Below are positions 1 through 6,702 of a DNA stretch of 7,145 nucleotides, piece after piece (positions within the stretch are counted from its first letter, which is position 1; each line of letters begins with the position of its first letter). The position numbers and the translations under genes are program-made. Source of the DNA: CAZTLE01 sp964614415 (GTDB taxonomy: Bacteria; Bacteroidota; Bacteroidia; Flavobacteriales; Flavobacteriaceae); the NCBI GenBank assembly GCA_964614415.1, contig CAZTLE010000200.1, positions 1 through 7,145 on the forward strand, written 5' to 3'. Under the pieces are notes generated by a model. That model saw only the letters and a list, made by a program, of their open reading frames with translations. It ran no database searches and had not been told where the DNA came from.

Positions 1-18
1 ACAAACCACGGTGACCAT
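1..18 (-). CDS. Possible 5' end of a further minus-strand gene (6 codons only)
   Basis: Read on the minus strand, an ATG at 18-16 opens a frame reading MVTVVC to the window edge. It is preceded by a seven-A run and an AGG, about 8-10 nt upstream, which would be a fair ribosome site for this group. The same DNA read on the plus strand has a four-base inverted repeat (GGTG 10-13, CACC 25-28) followed by seven T, so it could equally be a weak terminator of a plus-strand gene ending left of the window. Six codons cannot identify a product. Low confidence. Confidence 0.2.
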
Positions 19-84
19 TTCTAACACCTTTTTTTGATTTGAAAATAAGGCGATGATTCAATTGATTAATTAATACATTGATTC

Positions 85-153
85 ATCTTCAAATTAAATT
101 AGTTCATCATCAAATCTTCAAATTAAATTAGTTCATCTTCAAATCAGAACATC
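85..153. repeat. AT-rich direct repeats, 24 bp, 29-bp period
   Basis: A 24-base unit beginning ATCTTCAAATTAAATTAG and ending TTCATC occurs exactly at 85-108 and again at 114-137, 29 bp apart. A third, truncated copy begins at 135 (ATCTTCAAAT, 135-144) and decays into CATCATCACATC next to the peptidase stop codon. The left side (54-84) has looser echoes such as repeated ATTGATT. On the minus strand, in the direction of the neighbouring gene, the repeat reads as GATGAACTAATTTAATTTGAA units, so it lies in the 3' untranslated part of the M14 peptidase transcript. It has no conserved spacers and is not a CRISPR. It could be slippage-grown 3' UTR filler or a family of flavobacterial intergenic repeats; the function is unknown. 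Confidence 0.8.
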
Positions 154-159
154 ATCACA

Positions 160-2685
160 TCAAGGCACCCGAATCTCGCTTCCCAAAAAGATCGCATTCA
201 AGAACATTCGATTCGTACCGTACCAGGACCCCCGGAAGTTTGGATTGTCGGCAAACAGCACAACACGCCCACCTCCTTGCCGGCTCACAATGAGCGAGGC
301 AGACGGTTTTAGGAATTCGTCATAGTTCTTCGTGGAAATGAATCCATCGATATGCGGATCGGCTGTATACTTCCCAACCGTGGAATAAGCATTCTTGCTC
401 GGAGCCAGGAAAACCCGATTGTTCTTGTACACAGCAACTGAAGGATCGCGATATCCAAAGCCTAACGGATGCGTAATGTCCAGATCGATCTCGAAAATGG
501 CACCGCCCAAACGTTCCCTGCCAATATGTTCGGAAGCATCCACATACGGTAGCCGCTTGGTGACTTCGGTTGTGTCTTTAGGTTCTTCCGTAAGCTTTTC
601 CTTCACCATCTTGTTGCGAACTGCCCATGAGGAGGCACCTGCAATGGTGATCAAGGTATTGCCCCTCGATACCCAATCGCTGATCTTCTTCCGTTGCAGG
701 GAATCCAACTGACGGTATCCTCCGCTTACCATGACCAGCGTATTATACTCGTCCAGTGATACCCGTGAAAAAGTGCGCATCTGGATCTTTGTTAAAGGCA
801 TATCGACACGTGTGTCCAGTAAATGCCAAACTTCTCCGGCCTCATAGGAGTTGATACCATCCCCTATCAGGAGTGCTGCTTTGGGTTTGTCCAGCTTTCG
901 GAAGTTGTTGCTTCCAAGATCAATACCCTTCAAACTGAAACCGGTATTCGTGCTATATATTGGCACATTGAATTTCTCCTGAGCTTCCTTAACGATGGCA
1001 AATACTTCTTCCGAAGTCTTGTCTTGCTTACTCACCGGAACCATAATACTCCCGTAGTGAAAACTCTTATTCCCCACATTTGTCTGTGCTTCAAACGGCT
1101 TAAATGCTGAAGCCACTTTAAGTCCTTTGGACTGAATATGGTACAGGGCAGCAGGTGCGTTGTAGTCATCCCAATCCATGAGATACGCATAGTTGGAGCG
1201 TGTCACGGTTTGCACATTTGCCAGGCCATCTGTGGTCGTTACTTCAGTACCGGTCGCTCCGGAGCGTACGCCTTTGTACTTGATATTGTAGAAATTCGCC
1301 AAACTCCAGGCGGAAGCATCATAAAACACACTGTCCCGGTATTTGTTATACGTCTCAAAAACCGTCTGTACCATTCGCTGCTGAGGTTGTTTTGTCGGCA
1401 CTACGTACTTGTCGCCGGACTTATACACCTTGATCTTGTGAATGAGTAGTTTATCTACAAAGGCCTTCACCCGATTCTGATCATAGGCATCGCTGAATTC
1501 ATACGCACCATATCCGGAAGACGGGTTACTCGCCACCGCCGATTTGAAAAAGTCCTGCTGATACTTTCGCAAGGTCCCTTTATTCTCCACTGCCGCCTTT
1601 ACGGTGGCAATGCTCGTTAAATATTGATTCCGAATGGTGAACGGAAATGAAATAGTACCGTAATCCGTATCCTGCAAATGTCCTCTTGAACTGGCCTGCT
1701 CAAACAACAACGCCAATGCGCCCTGAAGATCCGGGTAGGAAGAACCGTATCCGGGATACGTCCCGTCAAAAGATTCTTTGGTGTAATAGAGAGATCCTAT
1801 GTTGTTGAGGGTCGAGGCGTAATAGGGTGCAAAGAGATCATTAAGGTCTTCGTAGTTCTCCCTGGGCATGATGGGATCCTGAGAGCCTATCGGCTTCATA
1901 GGCTCAAAAAAGTAATGGCTGTTGGTGCCCATTTCGTGAAAGTCGGTCACCACATTGGGATACCACTCGTGATACCAGGTGAGTTTCCCACGGCTTTCCG
2001 GATTGATGGCCAATAACCAATCCCGGTTCAGGTCGAACCAGTAGTGATTGGTCCGGCCCCGAGGCCACATTTCGTTGTGCTCCGCATCGTTGCCGTCGGA
2101 CACCAGTGGATCGGCCTTGTACTGATTGGCCCATTGGGTATGCCGATCCCGGCCATCAGGGTTAATGGTAGGGTCGATAAAGATCACGGCGTTATTCAAA
2201 TAGTTGGACACCTCGGCACTGTTCGATGCCACCAGAGTATACGCAGTGAGTATAGCCGCTTCTGCGCCCGAAGGTTCGTTGCCATGTACATTATATCCCA
2301 ATTGCACAAAAATGGGCAGTTGATCATAGTTCGTAGGATTGTCATTCGGATCCACAAACCGCAAGTGATCGGCCTTTATTTGATTCAGATTCTGAAGATT
2401 CTGAGGTGTCGACACCGTTAGCATGATAAGCTTCCTTCGCTCATGGGTCGCTCCATATTGTGCAATGGTCGCCCGATCTGATACTTCAGCCAATTTTGTA
2501 AAATAGGCCACGATCATATCATGCCGGGTGTGCTGATCTCCAATGGGATATCCTAAAAACTCTTCCGGAGTGGGAATGGAGGGGTCGAAAGGTTGCTTGT
2601 CTTCAAAAAAATAATCCTGTGCAGAAACGGAAAAGGCCATTACCATCGCAAATGCGGTAACAGCCATTGTGTAACGTATTTTCAT
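160..2685 (-). CDS. Secreted M14 family zinc carboxypeptidase-like metallopeptidase
   Basis: This 841-residue protein is predicted to be an exported zinc peptidase. Residues 1-22 form a signal peptide (MKIRYTMAV...VSA) with probable cleavage before Gln23; there is no lipobox Cys. The M14 domain spans about 45-380. The zinc ligands appear as HGNE (His134, Glu137) and the DFHEMG His250. DLNRDW (Asn220, Arg221) matches the substrate-carboxylate-binding Asn-Arg pair of carboxypeptidase A, Arg209 or Arg211 may match its Arg127, and LFEQASSRG places the catalytic Glu at 329. So the site looks complete. The second half (about 395-840) has no peptidase motif. Around 598-680 it has a Rossmann/class-I glutamine-amidotransferase-like stretch (AALLIGDG, then TLVMVSGG), and it ends with the GGRVVLFADNPNFRG segment usual for this large bacterial subgroup. 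No T9SS C-terminal sorting domain is evident. The start is favoured because the next Met (7) would shorten the basic n-region. TAAATTTA at 2711-2718 could be a degenerate -7 box. The substrate is unknown; peptide scavenging in the periplasm is an inference. Confidence 0.93.
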   Translation of the reverse strand: MKIRYTMAVTAFAMVMAFSVSAQDYFFEDKQPFDPSIPTPEEFLGYPIGDQHTRHDMIVAYFTKLAEVSDRATIAQYGATHERRKLIMLTVSTPQNLQNLNQIKADHLRFVDPNDNPTNYDQLPIFVQLGYNVHGNEPSGAEAAILTAYTLVASNSAEVSNYLNNAVIFIDPTINPDGRDRHTQWANQYKADPLVSDGNDAEHNEMWPRGRTNHYWFDLNRDWLLAINPESRGKLTWYHEWYPNVVTDFHEMGTNSHYFFEPMKPIGSQDPIMPRENYEDLNDLFAPYYASTLNNIGSLYYTKESFDGTYPGYGSSYPDLQGALALLFEQASSRGHLQDTDYGTISFPFTIRNQYLTSIATVKAAVENKGTLRKYQQDFFKSAVASNPSSGYGAYEFSDAYDQNRVKAFVDKLLIHKIKVYKSGDKYVVPTKQPQQRMVQTVFETYNKYRDSVFYDASAWSLANFYNIKYKGVRSGATGTEVTTTDGLANVQTVTRSNYAYLMDWDDYNAPAALYHIQSKGLKVASAFKPFEAQTNVGNKSFHYGSIMVPVSKQDKTSEEVFAIVKEAQEKFNVPIYSTNTGFSLKGIDLGSNNFRKLDKPKAALLIGDGINSYEAGEVWHLLDTRVDMPLTKIQMRTFSRVSLDEYNTLVMVSGGYRQLDSLQRKKISDWVSRGNTLITIAGASSWAVRNKMVKEKLTEEPKDTTEVTKRLPYVDASEHIGRERLGGAIFEIDLDITHPLGFGYRDPSVAVYKNNRVFLAPSKNAYSTVGKYTADPHIDGFISTKNYDEFLKPSASLIVSRQGGGRVVLFADNPNFRGSWYGTNRMFLNAIFLGSEIRVP

Positions 2686-2941
2686 CGGGTTGGTTTTCGG
2701 TATAGACTTATAAATTTAGTAATTAATAAGATGTTTGTCATACACCGAAAGGGGATTTAACAACAAACAAAACACCGCCACTGATACTCTTATCTATCGG
2801 ACGCAGGCCAAGTACCCCAAAGAATCCACGTCCGTTCCCATGTGAACCTTTAGCCACACAGGTGAAGCTAGAGCGATATGCGTCCGGCAAAATTTCGGCA
2901 ACCGGAGCGACGAATATCAGGGCGATGTTTGCCCAACCTAA
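2686..2941. other. Intergenic stretch with gene-like composition; possible remnant or dispersed element
   Basis: No complete gene is visible here. The part next to the peptidase start (2686-2745) is AT-rich as expected for a leader, but about 2761-2940 is near 51% GC by my count, at or above the flanking genes. On the minus strand the frame directly following the toroid gene's TGA remains open for about 65 codons (LGWANIALIFVAPVAEILPD..., later HGNGRGFFGV) until a TGA near 2736, with no ATG start. Two short inverted repeats lie in it: GGGC/GCCC at 2920-2923 and 2931-2934, and TCCGG/CCGGA at 2883-2887 and 2902-2906. Neither has a T-run, so no convincing terminator is seen. An open run of this length can occur by chance, so coding status is undecided. 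Confidence 0.45.
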
Positions 2942-4243
2942 TCACTCTCCTACTTTCTGTAGGAACTTAATATCGTTTTCAACCGTAAGCAGTAATACAC
3001 TTGTCGCCGTGCAGAACACAGGACTGGTAATACAGTGATGCCCGTTCCAACTTCCATCTTCATTCTGAATCTTCAGAATCAAACCACTCATGTCGTCATA
3101 CCACTTTTTCCAGTCCTTGTCCTGATTCACGACCAACGACTCTCCGGTTTGCAGGAAACTTAAAAATTCCTCTCCTCCGTTGTTTCCAAAACCGTTGAGT
3201 ACGTCCTGGCGCTGCGCTGTCCGCTTAGCCGATTGGTATACATTGTACGAGGTGTTATACTCCATAGCTTCTGCTTCGGAATATCCGGCGATAATGAGAT
3301 TCTCCGCGGTTACGGGAGCATCCTTCTTTAGCTTGCCTCGTTTTTTAGCTTTGTTTATTGCTTCTTCTGCTTTTCTTGCCTCTTTGGCACTGGCGCGTAC
3401 ACTTCCGCTGACCGCATATAGCATGATCCCGGCACCGTCGGCAGTATTTACATTGCCCGATTCTTCGTCGTAGTTCCCTTTCTGATAATCGCGTGATCTC
3501 TTTAACACATCACCATCCACATCGGCTCCCACGGCCTGTGCTGACTCCAATGCACTATTGGCCAATCCGCTTTGCAATACCCCGGCCCATCCGGCACCTT
3601 TTTGACGACCGGAAGCGTCGGTTGCGTTCTCGATCTTGGCGACACAAATATCCAGGCAACGCTCAATTCGACGCTCGTCCGCTCCCTTTAGATCCCTGTC
3701 GAGGACATTAGAAAGGAATTGAGCTGCCAGAACGGCATCGATATTCTGACCCAATTTGGTTTGGATCTGGGTACCGCGAACATCGGTAATATGCGCCGCA
3801 TCCTTAGGTGCGTTCTCAATGGTTTCCAGGATATAACCCAGGGCCGCTTTTAGATTTTTGGCGTACTTCCCTTTTTGCAGGGTTGTCCCGCTTCGTAACA
3901 GTGCCATGGCTACCATGGATGTAGTTGCAGGATCAGCTTTTACTGCATGCGGATCGCGCACATGTTGCGCGTTATGGGTACCCGCGCCGTAGCCACCATT
4001 CGGTAGTTGAGCGTCGGACAACCAATCCAATCCGTCACGAACTGAAAGCATCACGTTCGAATCGGTCTTATACATAGCAAAGTCTTCGGAAGATTTTTCC
4101 CCCATCACCGTCATAAATACACAACCTTCCATGGGCGTAAGTATCCTTTTGGTTTTCTCCAATGGTTCTTCTCCTTTAAATACCGATAGTGCAAAACCTA
4201 CTATCGCAACAGGAACAACCAGTAACATCAATTTCGTCTTCAT
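2942..4243 (-). CDS. Secreted prenyltransferase/terpene-cyclase-like alpha-alpha toroid repeat protein
   Basis: This 433-residue protein has an N-terminal hydrophobic segment (residues 4-21), a signal peptide or anchor, so the body should be outside the cytoplasm. It contains repeats typical of the squalene-cyclase/prenyltransferase toroid fold. The first is LSDAQLPNGGYGAG (75-88), followed by DPATTSMVAMALLRSG (104-119). The middle of the protein has GWAGVLQSGLANSALESA (218-235). The last is IQNEDGSWNG (392-401), followed by an SPVFCTATSVLLLTVEN helix (407-423). These match the 'Q..dGsW...taTa.alLaL' pattern known from the fold. I see neither the DxDD acid motif of squalene-hopene cyclase nor the DCTAE motif of oxidosqualene cyclase, so cyclisation is not supported. 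A Lys/Ala-rich charged segment (286-308, KEARKAEEAINKAKKRGKLKK) looks like an inserted helix. Cys196 and Cys200 are four apart, and Cys404 and Cys411 seven apart; they could form disulphides. The function is unknown: a scaffold or binding role, or a non-classical enzyme. It is divergent from the Spy-like genes and points towards the M14 gene. Confidence 0.75.
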   Translation of the reverse strand: MKTKLMLLVVPVAIVGFALSVFKGEEPLEKTKRILTPMEGCVFMTVMGEKSSEDFAMYKTDSNVMLSVRDGLDWLSDAQLPNGGYGAGTHNAQHVRDPHAVKADPATTSMVAMALLRSGTTLQKGKYAKNLKAALGYILETIENAPKDAAHITDVRGTQIQTKLGQNIDAVLAAQFLSNVLDRDLKGADERRIERCLDICVAKIENATDASGRQKGAGWAGVLQSGLANSALESAQAVGADVDGDVLKRSRDYQKGNYDEESGNVNTADGAGIMLYAVSGSVRASAKEARKAEEAINKAKKRGKLKKDAPVTAENLIIAGYSEAEAMEYNTSYNVYQSAKRTAQRQDVLNGFGNNGGEEFLSFLQTGESLVVNQDKDWKKWYDDMSGLILKIQNEDGSWNGHHCITSPVFCTATSVLLLTVENDIKFLQKVGE

Positions 4244-4434
4244 AATTGTAGTTTTAAATCACAGTTCGAAACTACCTACTCATCAACACTTAAAAAATCC
4301 GGTTTGAGTGAAAGGGTCCTTTTAATGAGGGAACGCCCCCGCTTTCCAAGTCTTAACAAAACATTATAAGCCCCCGTATTAAACCTTGCCTCCTGAGCAC
4401 GGTCAAAGCAGTGTTAATTTAATTTAGATCAAGC

Positions 4435-4893
4435 ATGAAAAAAGTACTGATTATGGGAGCACTGCTACTAGGAATAGCAGGTTATGCCCAACCCGGATCC
4501 GATTCGGATCAGGGACCTCACAAGGGGCAACGTGAAAAAATGGAACGCCCTAATTATACCCCCGAGCAAATTGCCGAATTGAAAACCAAGACCATGACCC
4601 TACATTTGGATCTCAATGAATCACAGCAAACCGAGATCTATAAGATCAACCTGGATCTGGCTCAAAAAAGAAAGGCCAAACGGGACGAAGGAAAGGATCC
4701 GAAAGAAATGACCGATGAGGAACGTTTCCAAAGGCAGAGCGCCGCTTTGGATGAGCAAATTGCAATGAAAAAAAGGCTAAAATCCGTTCTTACGGATGAA
4801 CAATTTGAAAAGCTTGAACGCACAACAAAGAAAGGTCATCGCAACAGAGGACAAAGGCGTCAAGCCGGAAAACGCGACGGTAAGCGACACTAA
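4435..4893 (+). CDS. Spy/CpxP-like small exported protein with basic C-terminal tail
   Basis: This 152-residue protein has a signal peptide (MKKVLIMGALLLGIAGYA, cleavage likely before Gln19). The mature part is almost all charged helix. It has two LTxxQ-like motifs of the Spy/CpxP family: LNESQ (60-64, following the TMTLHLD stretch) and LTDEQ (119-123, in SVLTDEQFEKL). Between them lies a Lys/Glu/Arg-rich helix (70-118). Family members in proteobacteria are periplasmic chaperones or stress sensors; a similar role here is inferred from fold and motifs only. The last 21 residues (132-152) are extremely basic (about 12 Lys/Arg/His plus Gly/Gln), which is not typical of Spy. The start codon is clear: ATG after the AT-rich TTTAGATCAAGC, with no Shine-Dalgarno. 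A related gene follows 114 bp downstream. Bacteroidota relatives are often adjacent to ECF sigma factor genes, but none is visible here. Confidence 0.75.
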   Translation: MKKVLIMGALLLGIAGYAQPGSDSDQGPHKGQREKMERPNYTPEQIAELKTKTMTLHLDLNESQQTEIYKINLDLAQKRKAKRDEGKDPKEMTDEERFQRQSAALDEQIAMKKRLKSVLTDEQFEKLERTTKKGHRNRGQRRQAGKRDGKRH

Positions 4894-4940
4894 GTCAGCA
4901 AGTTAAAAACAAAGAAAATTTCCGAAATTCCATTTTTGGC

Positions 4941-4984
4941 GCAATTATTGGTCAATTGCAGGTAAATTTAGTTACTTTAGTAAC
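4941..4984 (+). promoter_or_regulatory. Two adjacent inverted repeats in the leader of the second Spy-like gene
   Basis: GCAATT-7nt-AATTGC (4941-4959) and GTTACT-TT-AGTAAC (4971-4984) are perfect six-base-arm inverted repeats 11 bp apart, ending 23 bp before the start codon at 5008. The second overlaps TACTTTAG (4973-4980), one base off the Bacteroidota -7 consensus TAnnTTTG, and a TTG lies 22 bp upstream of it (4948-4950), so this may be a promoter with an operator on it. AAATTTA flanks the second palindrome on both sides (4964-4970 and 4989-4995). A third short palindrome, AATTTC-C-GAAATT, lies at 4917-4929. AT-rich DNA yields such repeats by chance, so confidence is modest. Confidence 0.35.
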
Positions 4985-5007
4985 CTCGAAATTTAAATGG
5001 ACCTACA

Positions 5008-5358
5008 ATGAAAAAACTATTGACCGTAATTGCCTTTGCTTGCGCTATGCTTATGGGAGCAAACAATGCTTCGGCCCAGACACTGACGCAAAATCAGGAC
5101 AGACCCGAAGTGGTTGCGAAACAGCAAGTAAATGAGCTCAGTCAGGAATTAGGACTGACAGGCGAACAGCAACGAACGTTATTTAGAGCTTTCGTAACCA
5201 AGGAAGTGAACTATCGCAAGTATGTGGTAGGTAAGGACCTGAGCAATGCAGACGTCGCGGCTAGCAAAAAGCGTGCTGATGAGACTTTCATGGCAGCCAT
5301 GAAAAAGAACTTAACGGCGGAGCAATACAAAAAATGGCTCAATATGCAGAAGCAATAG
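5008..5358 (+). CDS. Spy/CpxP-like small exported protein
   Basis: This 116-residue protein has a clear signal peptide (MKKLLTVIAFACAMLMGANNASA, cleavage before Gln24). The mature helical protein carries the two LTxxQ motifs that define the Spy/CpxP group: LTGEQ (50-54, in ELGLTGEQQRTLF) and LTAEQ (102-106, in KNLTAEQYKKWL). They are about 52 residues apart, similar to the spacing in the preceding gene (60 and 119), so the two genes are plausibly distant paralogues. It lacks the basic tail of its neighbour. The known family role is periplasmic chaperone or stress sensing; in Bacteroidota it is untested as far as I can tell. It lies 114 bp after the first Spy-like gene with possible promoter elements in between, and is followed 24 bp later by a strong terminator, so it is the last gene of its transcript. 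The sequence is complete and intact. Confidence 0.8.
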   Translation: MKKLLTVIAFACAMLMGANNASAQTLTQNQDRPEVVAKQQVNELSQELGLTGEQQRTLFRAFVTKEVNYRKYVVGKDLSNADVAASKKRADETFMAAMKKNLTAEQYKKWLNMQKQ

Positions 5359-5381
5359 CTTTTGTAGAAGATACATGTTAA

Positions 5382-5408
5382 GGCCCCGGAAATTCCGGGG
5401 CTTTTTTT
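5382..5408 (+). terminator. Intrinsic (Rho-independent) terminator of the Spy-like gene pair
   Basis: Arms GCCCCGGAA and TTCCGGGGC (5383-5391 and 5393-5401) pair perfectly around a single A, extended by a G-T wobble and A-T pairs. In practice the hairpin loop will open to 3-5 nt. Seven T follow (5402-5408). It lies 24 bp after the stop codon of the second Spy-like gene and ends one base before the hemL stop codon (5410-5412). On the minus strand the stem is followed by CTTAAC rather than a T-run, so it would terminate hemL transcripts less well. Confidence 0.93.
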
Positions 5409-5409
5409 A

Positions 5410-6696
5410 TTACAGCTCTTTGGCTACACTTCGACACGCCTCGATTGTTTTATTGAGGTCGGCATAACTCAGCGCATCACATATAAACCAGGTCTCAAAT
5501 GCACTGGGCGCTATGTAGATACCCTCACGAAGCATCCCGTGAAAGAAGGTCTTGAACGACTCATTGTTCGCATTGGCAGCCGAATCAAAATCGGTCACGG
5601 GTTGTTCCGAAAAGTGAACCGAGATCATAGATCCCAACCTGTTGATGGTATGCGCCACACTGTGGTCGTTTAGCGCTTCGGTAAGACCTTTGTGTAAATA
5701 TTCCGTTTTGTCGTTGATCGATGCAAACACTTCGGGATGTGAATTCAAATGCCCCAGCATGGCTAAACCGGCAGCCATCGCCAGCGGATTCCCACTCAAC
5801 GTTCCCGCCTGATATACAGGACCTTCAGGCGCGAGGTGGCTCATGATTTCAGCACTGGCGGCGAAAGCACCCACAGGAAGCCCACCTCCAATTACCTTTC
5901 CGAAGGTCACCAGATCGGCCTTTACACCTAACAGTTCCTGAACTCCTCCGGCGGCCAATCGGAAACCTGTCATTACTTCGTCAAAAATGAGCAACGCCCC
6001 ATGTGTATCGCAAAGATCTCTCAATCCCCGTAAAAACCCTTCGGCCGGGGGAATACATCCCATGTTTCCGGCTACAGGCTCCAGGATGATACAGGCAATT
6101 TCTTCCGGATGTTCCGAAAACAGTTCTGCAACGTATTCAAGGTTGTTATACGGGGCAAGCAAGGTATCTTTTGCTGTTCCCCGGGTGACACCGGGGCTGT
6201 TTGGAGTTCCAAAGGTAACTGCCCCGCTTCCCGCCTGAATGAGGAAGGAATCACTATGGCCGTGGTAGCACCCTGCAAATTTGATGATCTTATCCCTACC
6301 CCTATACCCCCGGGCCAGCCGGACGGCACTCATACAAGCCTCGGTTCCGCTGTTCACAAAACGAATTTTTTCAATGCCCGGCACCATGGATACGGCAAGG
6401 GAAGCTATTTCGGTTTCAATTTCAGTAGGCATGCCAAAAGAGGTTCCTTTACGTGCTTTTTCTATAACGGCATGGACAACCGGTTCAAAGGCGTGACCCA
6501 GGATCATGGGTCCCCAGGAATTGATATAGTCAATAAGCACTCTGTCGTCAGCATCATACAAATAAGCCCCTTGAGCTTTTTCTACGAAAATGGGTGTTCC
6601 TCCTACGGCTTTGAAGGCCCGCACGGGGGAATTCACACCTCCGGGAATCACTTTTTGAGCCTCCCGGAATAACGCACTACTTCGTTGGTAGATCAT
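5410..6696 (-). CDS. hemL: Glutamate-1-semialdehyde 2,1-aminomutase (haem biosynthesis)
   Basis: This cytoplasmic PLP enzyme converts glutamate-1-semialdehyde to 5-aminolevulinate, the second step of the C5 tetrapyrrole route after glutamyl-tRNA reductase. Its 428 residues match the family length (about 425-435). The N-terminus has the usual SxxLFREAQKVIPGGVNSPVRAF pattern (positions 7-28). PLP-site features are NSGTEA (115-120) and CYHGHSD (143-149), DEVMTGFR (239-246) with the cofactor-nitrogen Asp239, and the Schiff-base Lys267 in TFGKVIGGGLPVG. Residues 156-177 (GSGAVTFG...TRGTAKD) correspond to the mobile active-site lid known from GSAM structures. The C-terminal APSAFETWFICDALS resembles the Bacteroidota variant. 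Nothing is truncated. The ATG is placed by homology, with TTAAAA before it. The upstream glucosaminidase gene stops 6 bp before, so hemL is probably expressed from that gene's promoter, outside the window. Confidence 0.97.
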   Translation of the reverse strand: MIYQRSSALFREAQKVIPGGVNSPVRAFKAVGGTPIFVEKAQGAYLYDADDRVLIDYINSWGPMILGHAFEPVVHAVIEKARKGTSFGMPTEIETEIASLAVSMVPGIEKIRFVNSGTEACMSAVRLARGYRGRDKIIKFAGCYHGHSDSFLIQAGSGAVTFGTPNSPGVTRGTAKDTLLAPYNNLEYVAELFSEHPEEIACIILEPVAGNMGCIPPAEGFLRGLRDLCDTHGALLIFDEVMTGFRLAAGGVQELLGVKADLVTFGKVIGGGLPVGAFAASAEIMSHLAPEGPVYQAGTLSGNPLAMAAGLAMLGHLNSHPEVFASINDKTEYLHKGLTEALNDHSVAHTINRLGSMISVHFSEQPVTDFDSAANANNESFKTFFHGMLREGIYIAPSAFETWFICDALSYADLNKTIEACRSVAKEL

Positions 6697-6702
6697 TTTT
6701 AA

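Noticed and set aside
85..137. CRISPR array from the 24-bp repeats
   Set aside because: The copies are separated by only 5 bp, are AT-rich without a dyad, and no cas gene is near.
2044..2421. 125-codon plus-strand open frame opposite the M14 zinc-site region
   Set aside because: Antisense shadow of a strongly supported enzyme domain; the translation looks like compositional noise.
2931..2937. GCCCAAC as an integron attC R'' box (RYYYAAC) beside the gene-like gap
   Set aside because: I found no partner GTTRRRY at a suitable distance on the required side and no attC-like folded centre.
2942..2944. Stop-codon readthrough (TGA) extending the toroid protein by about 65 residues
   Set aside because: The toroid domain closes naturally before the stop, and no readthrough or selenocysteine signal is visible; kept only as the remnant/element finding.
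3180..3711. Two plus-strand open frames opposite the toroid gene, the first with hydrophobic stretches
   Set aside because: They are antisense to a full-length gene with repeats in frame; hydrophobicity arises from the reverse complement of Lys/Ala/Glu-rich codons.
6109..6672. 187-codon plus-strand open frame opposite hemL
   Set aside because: It lies wholly antisense to an intact hemL with all PLP motifs; its translation has no recognisable domain or signal peptide.
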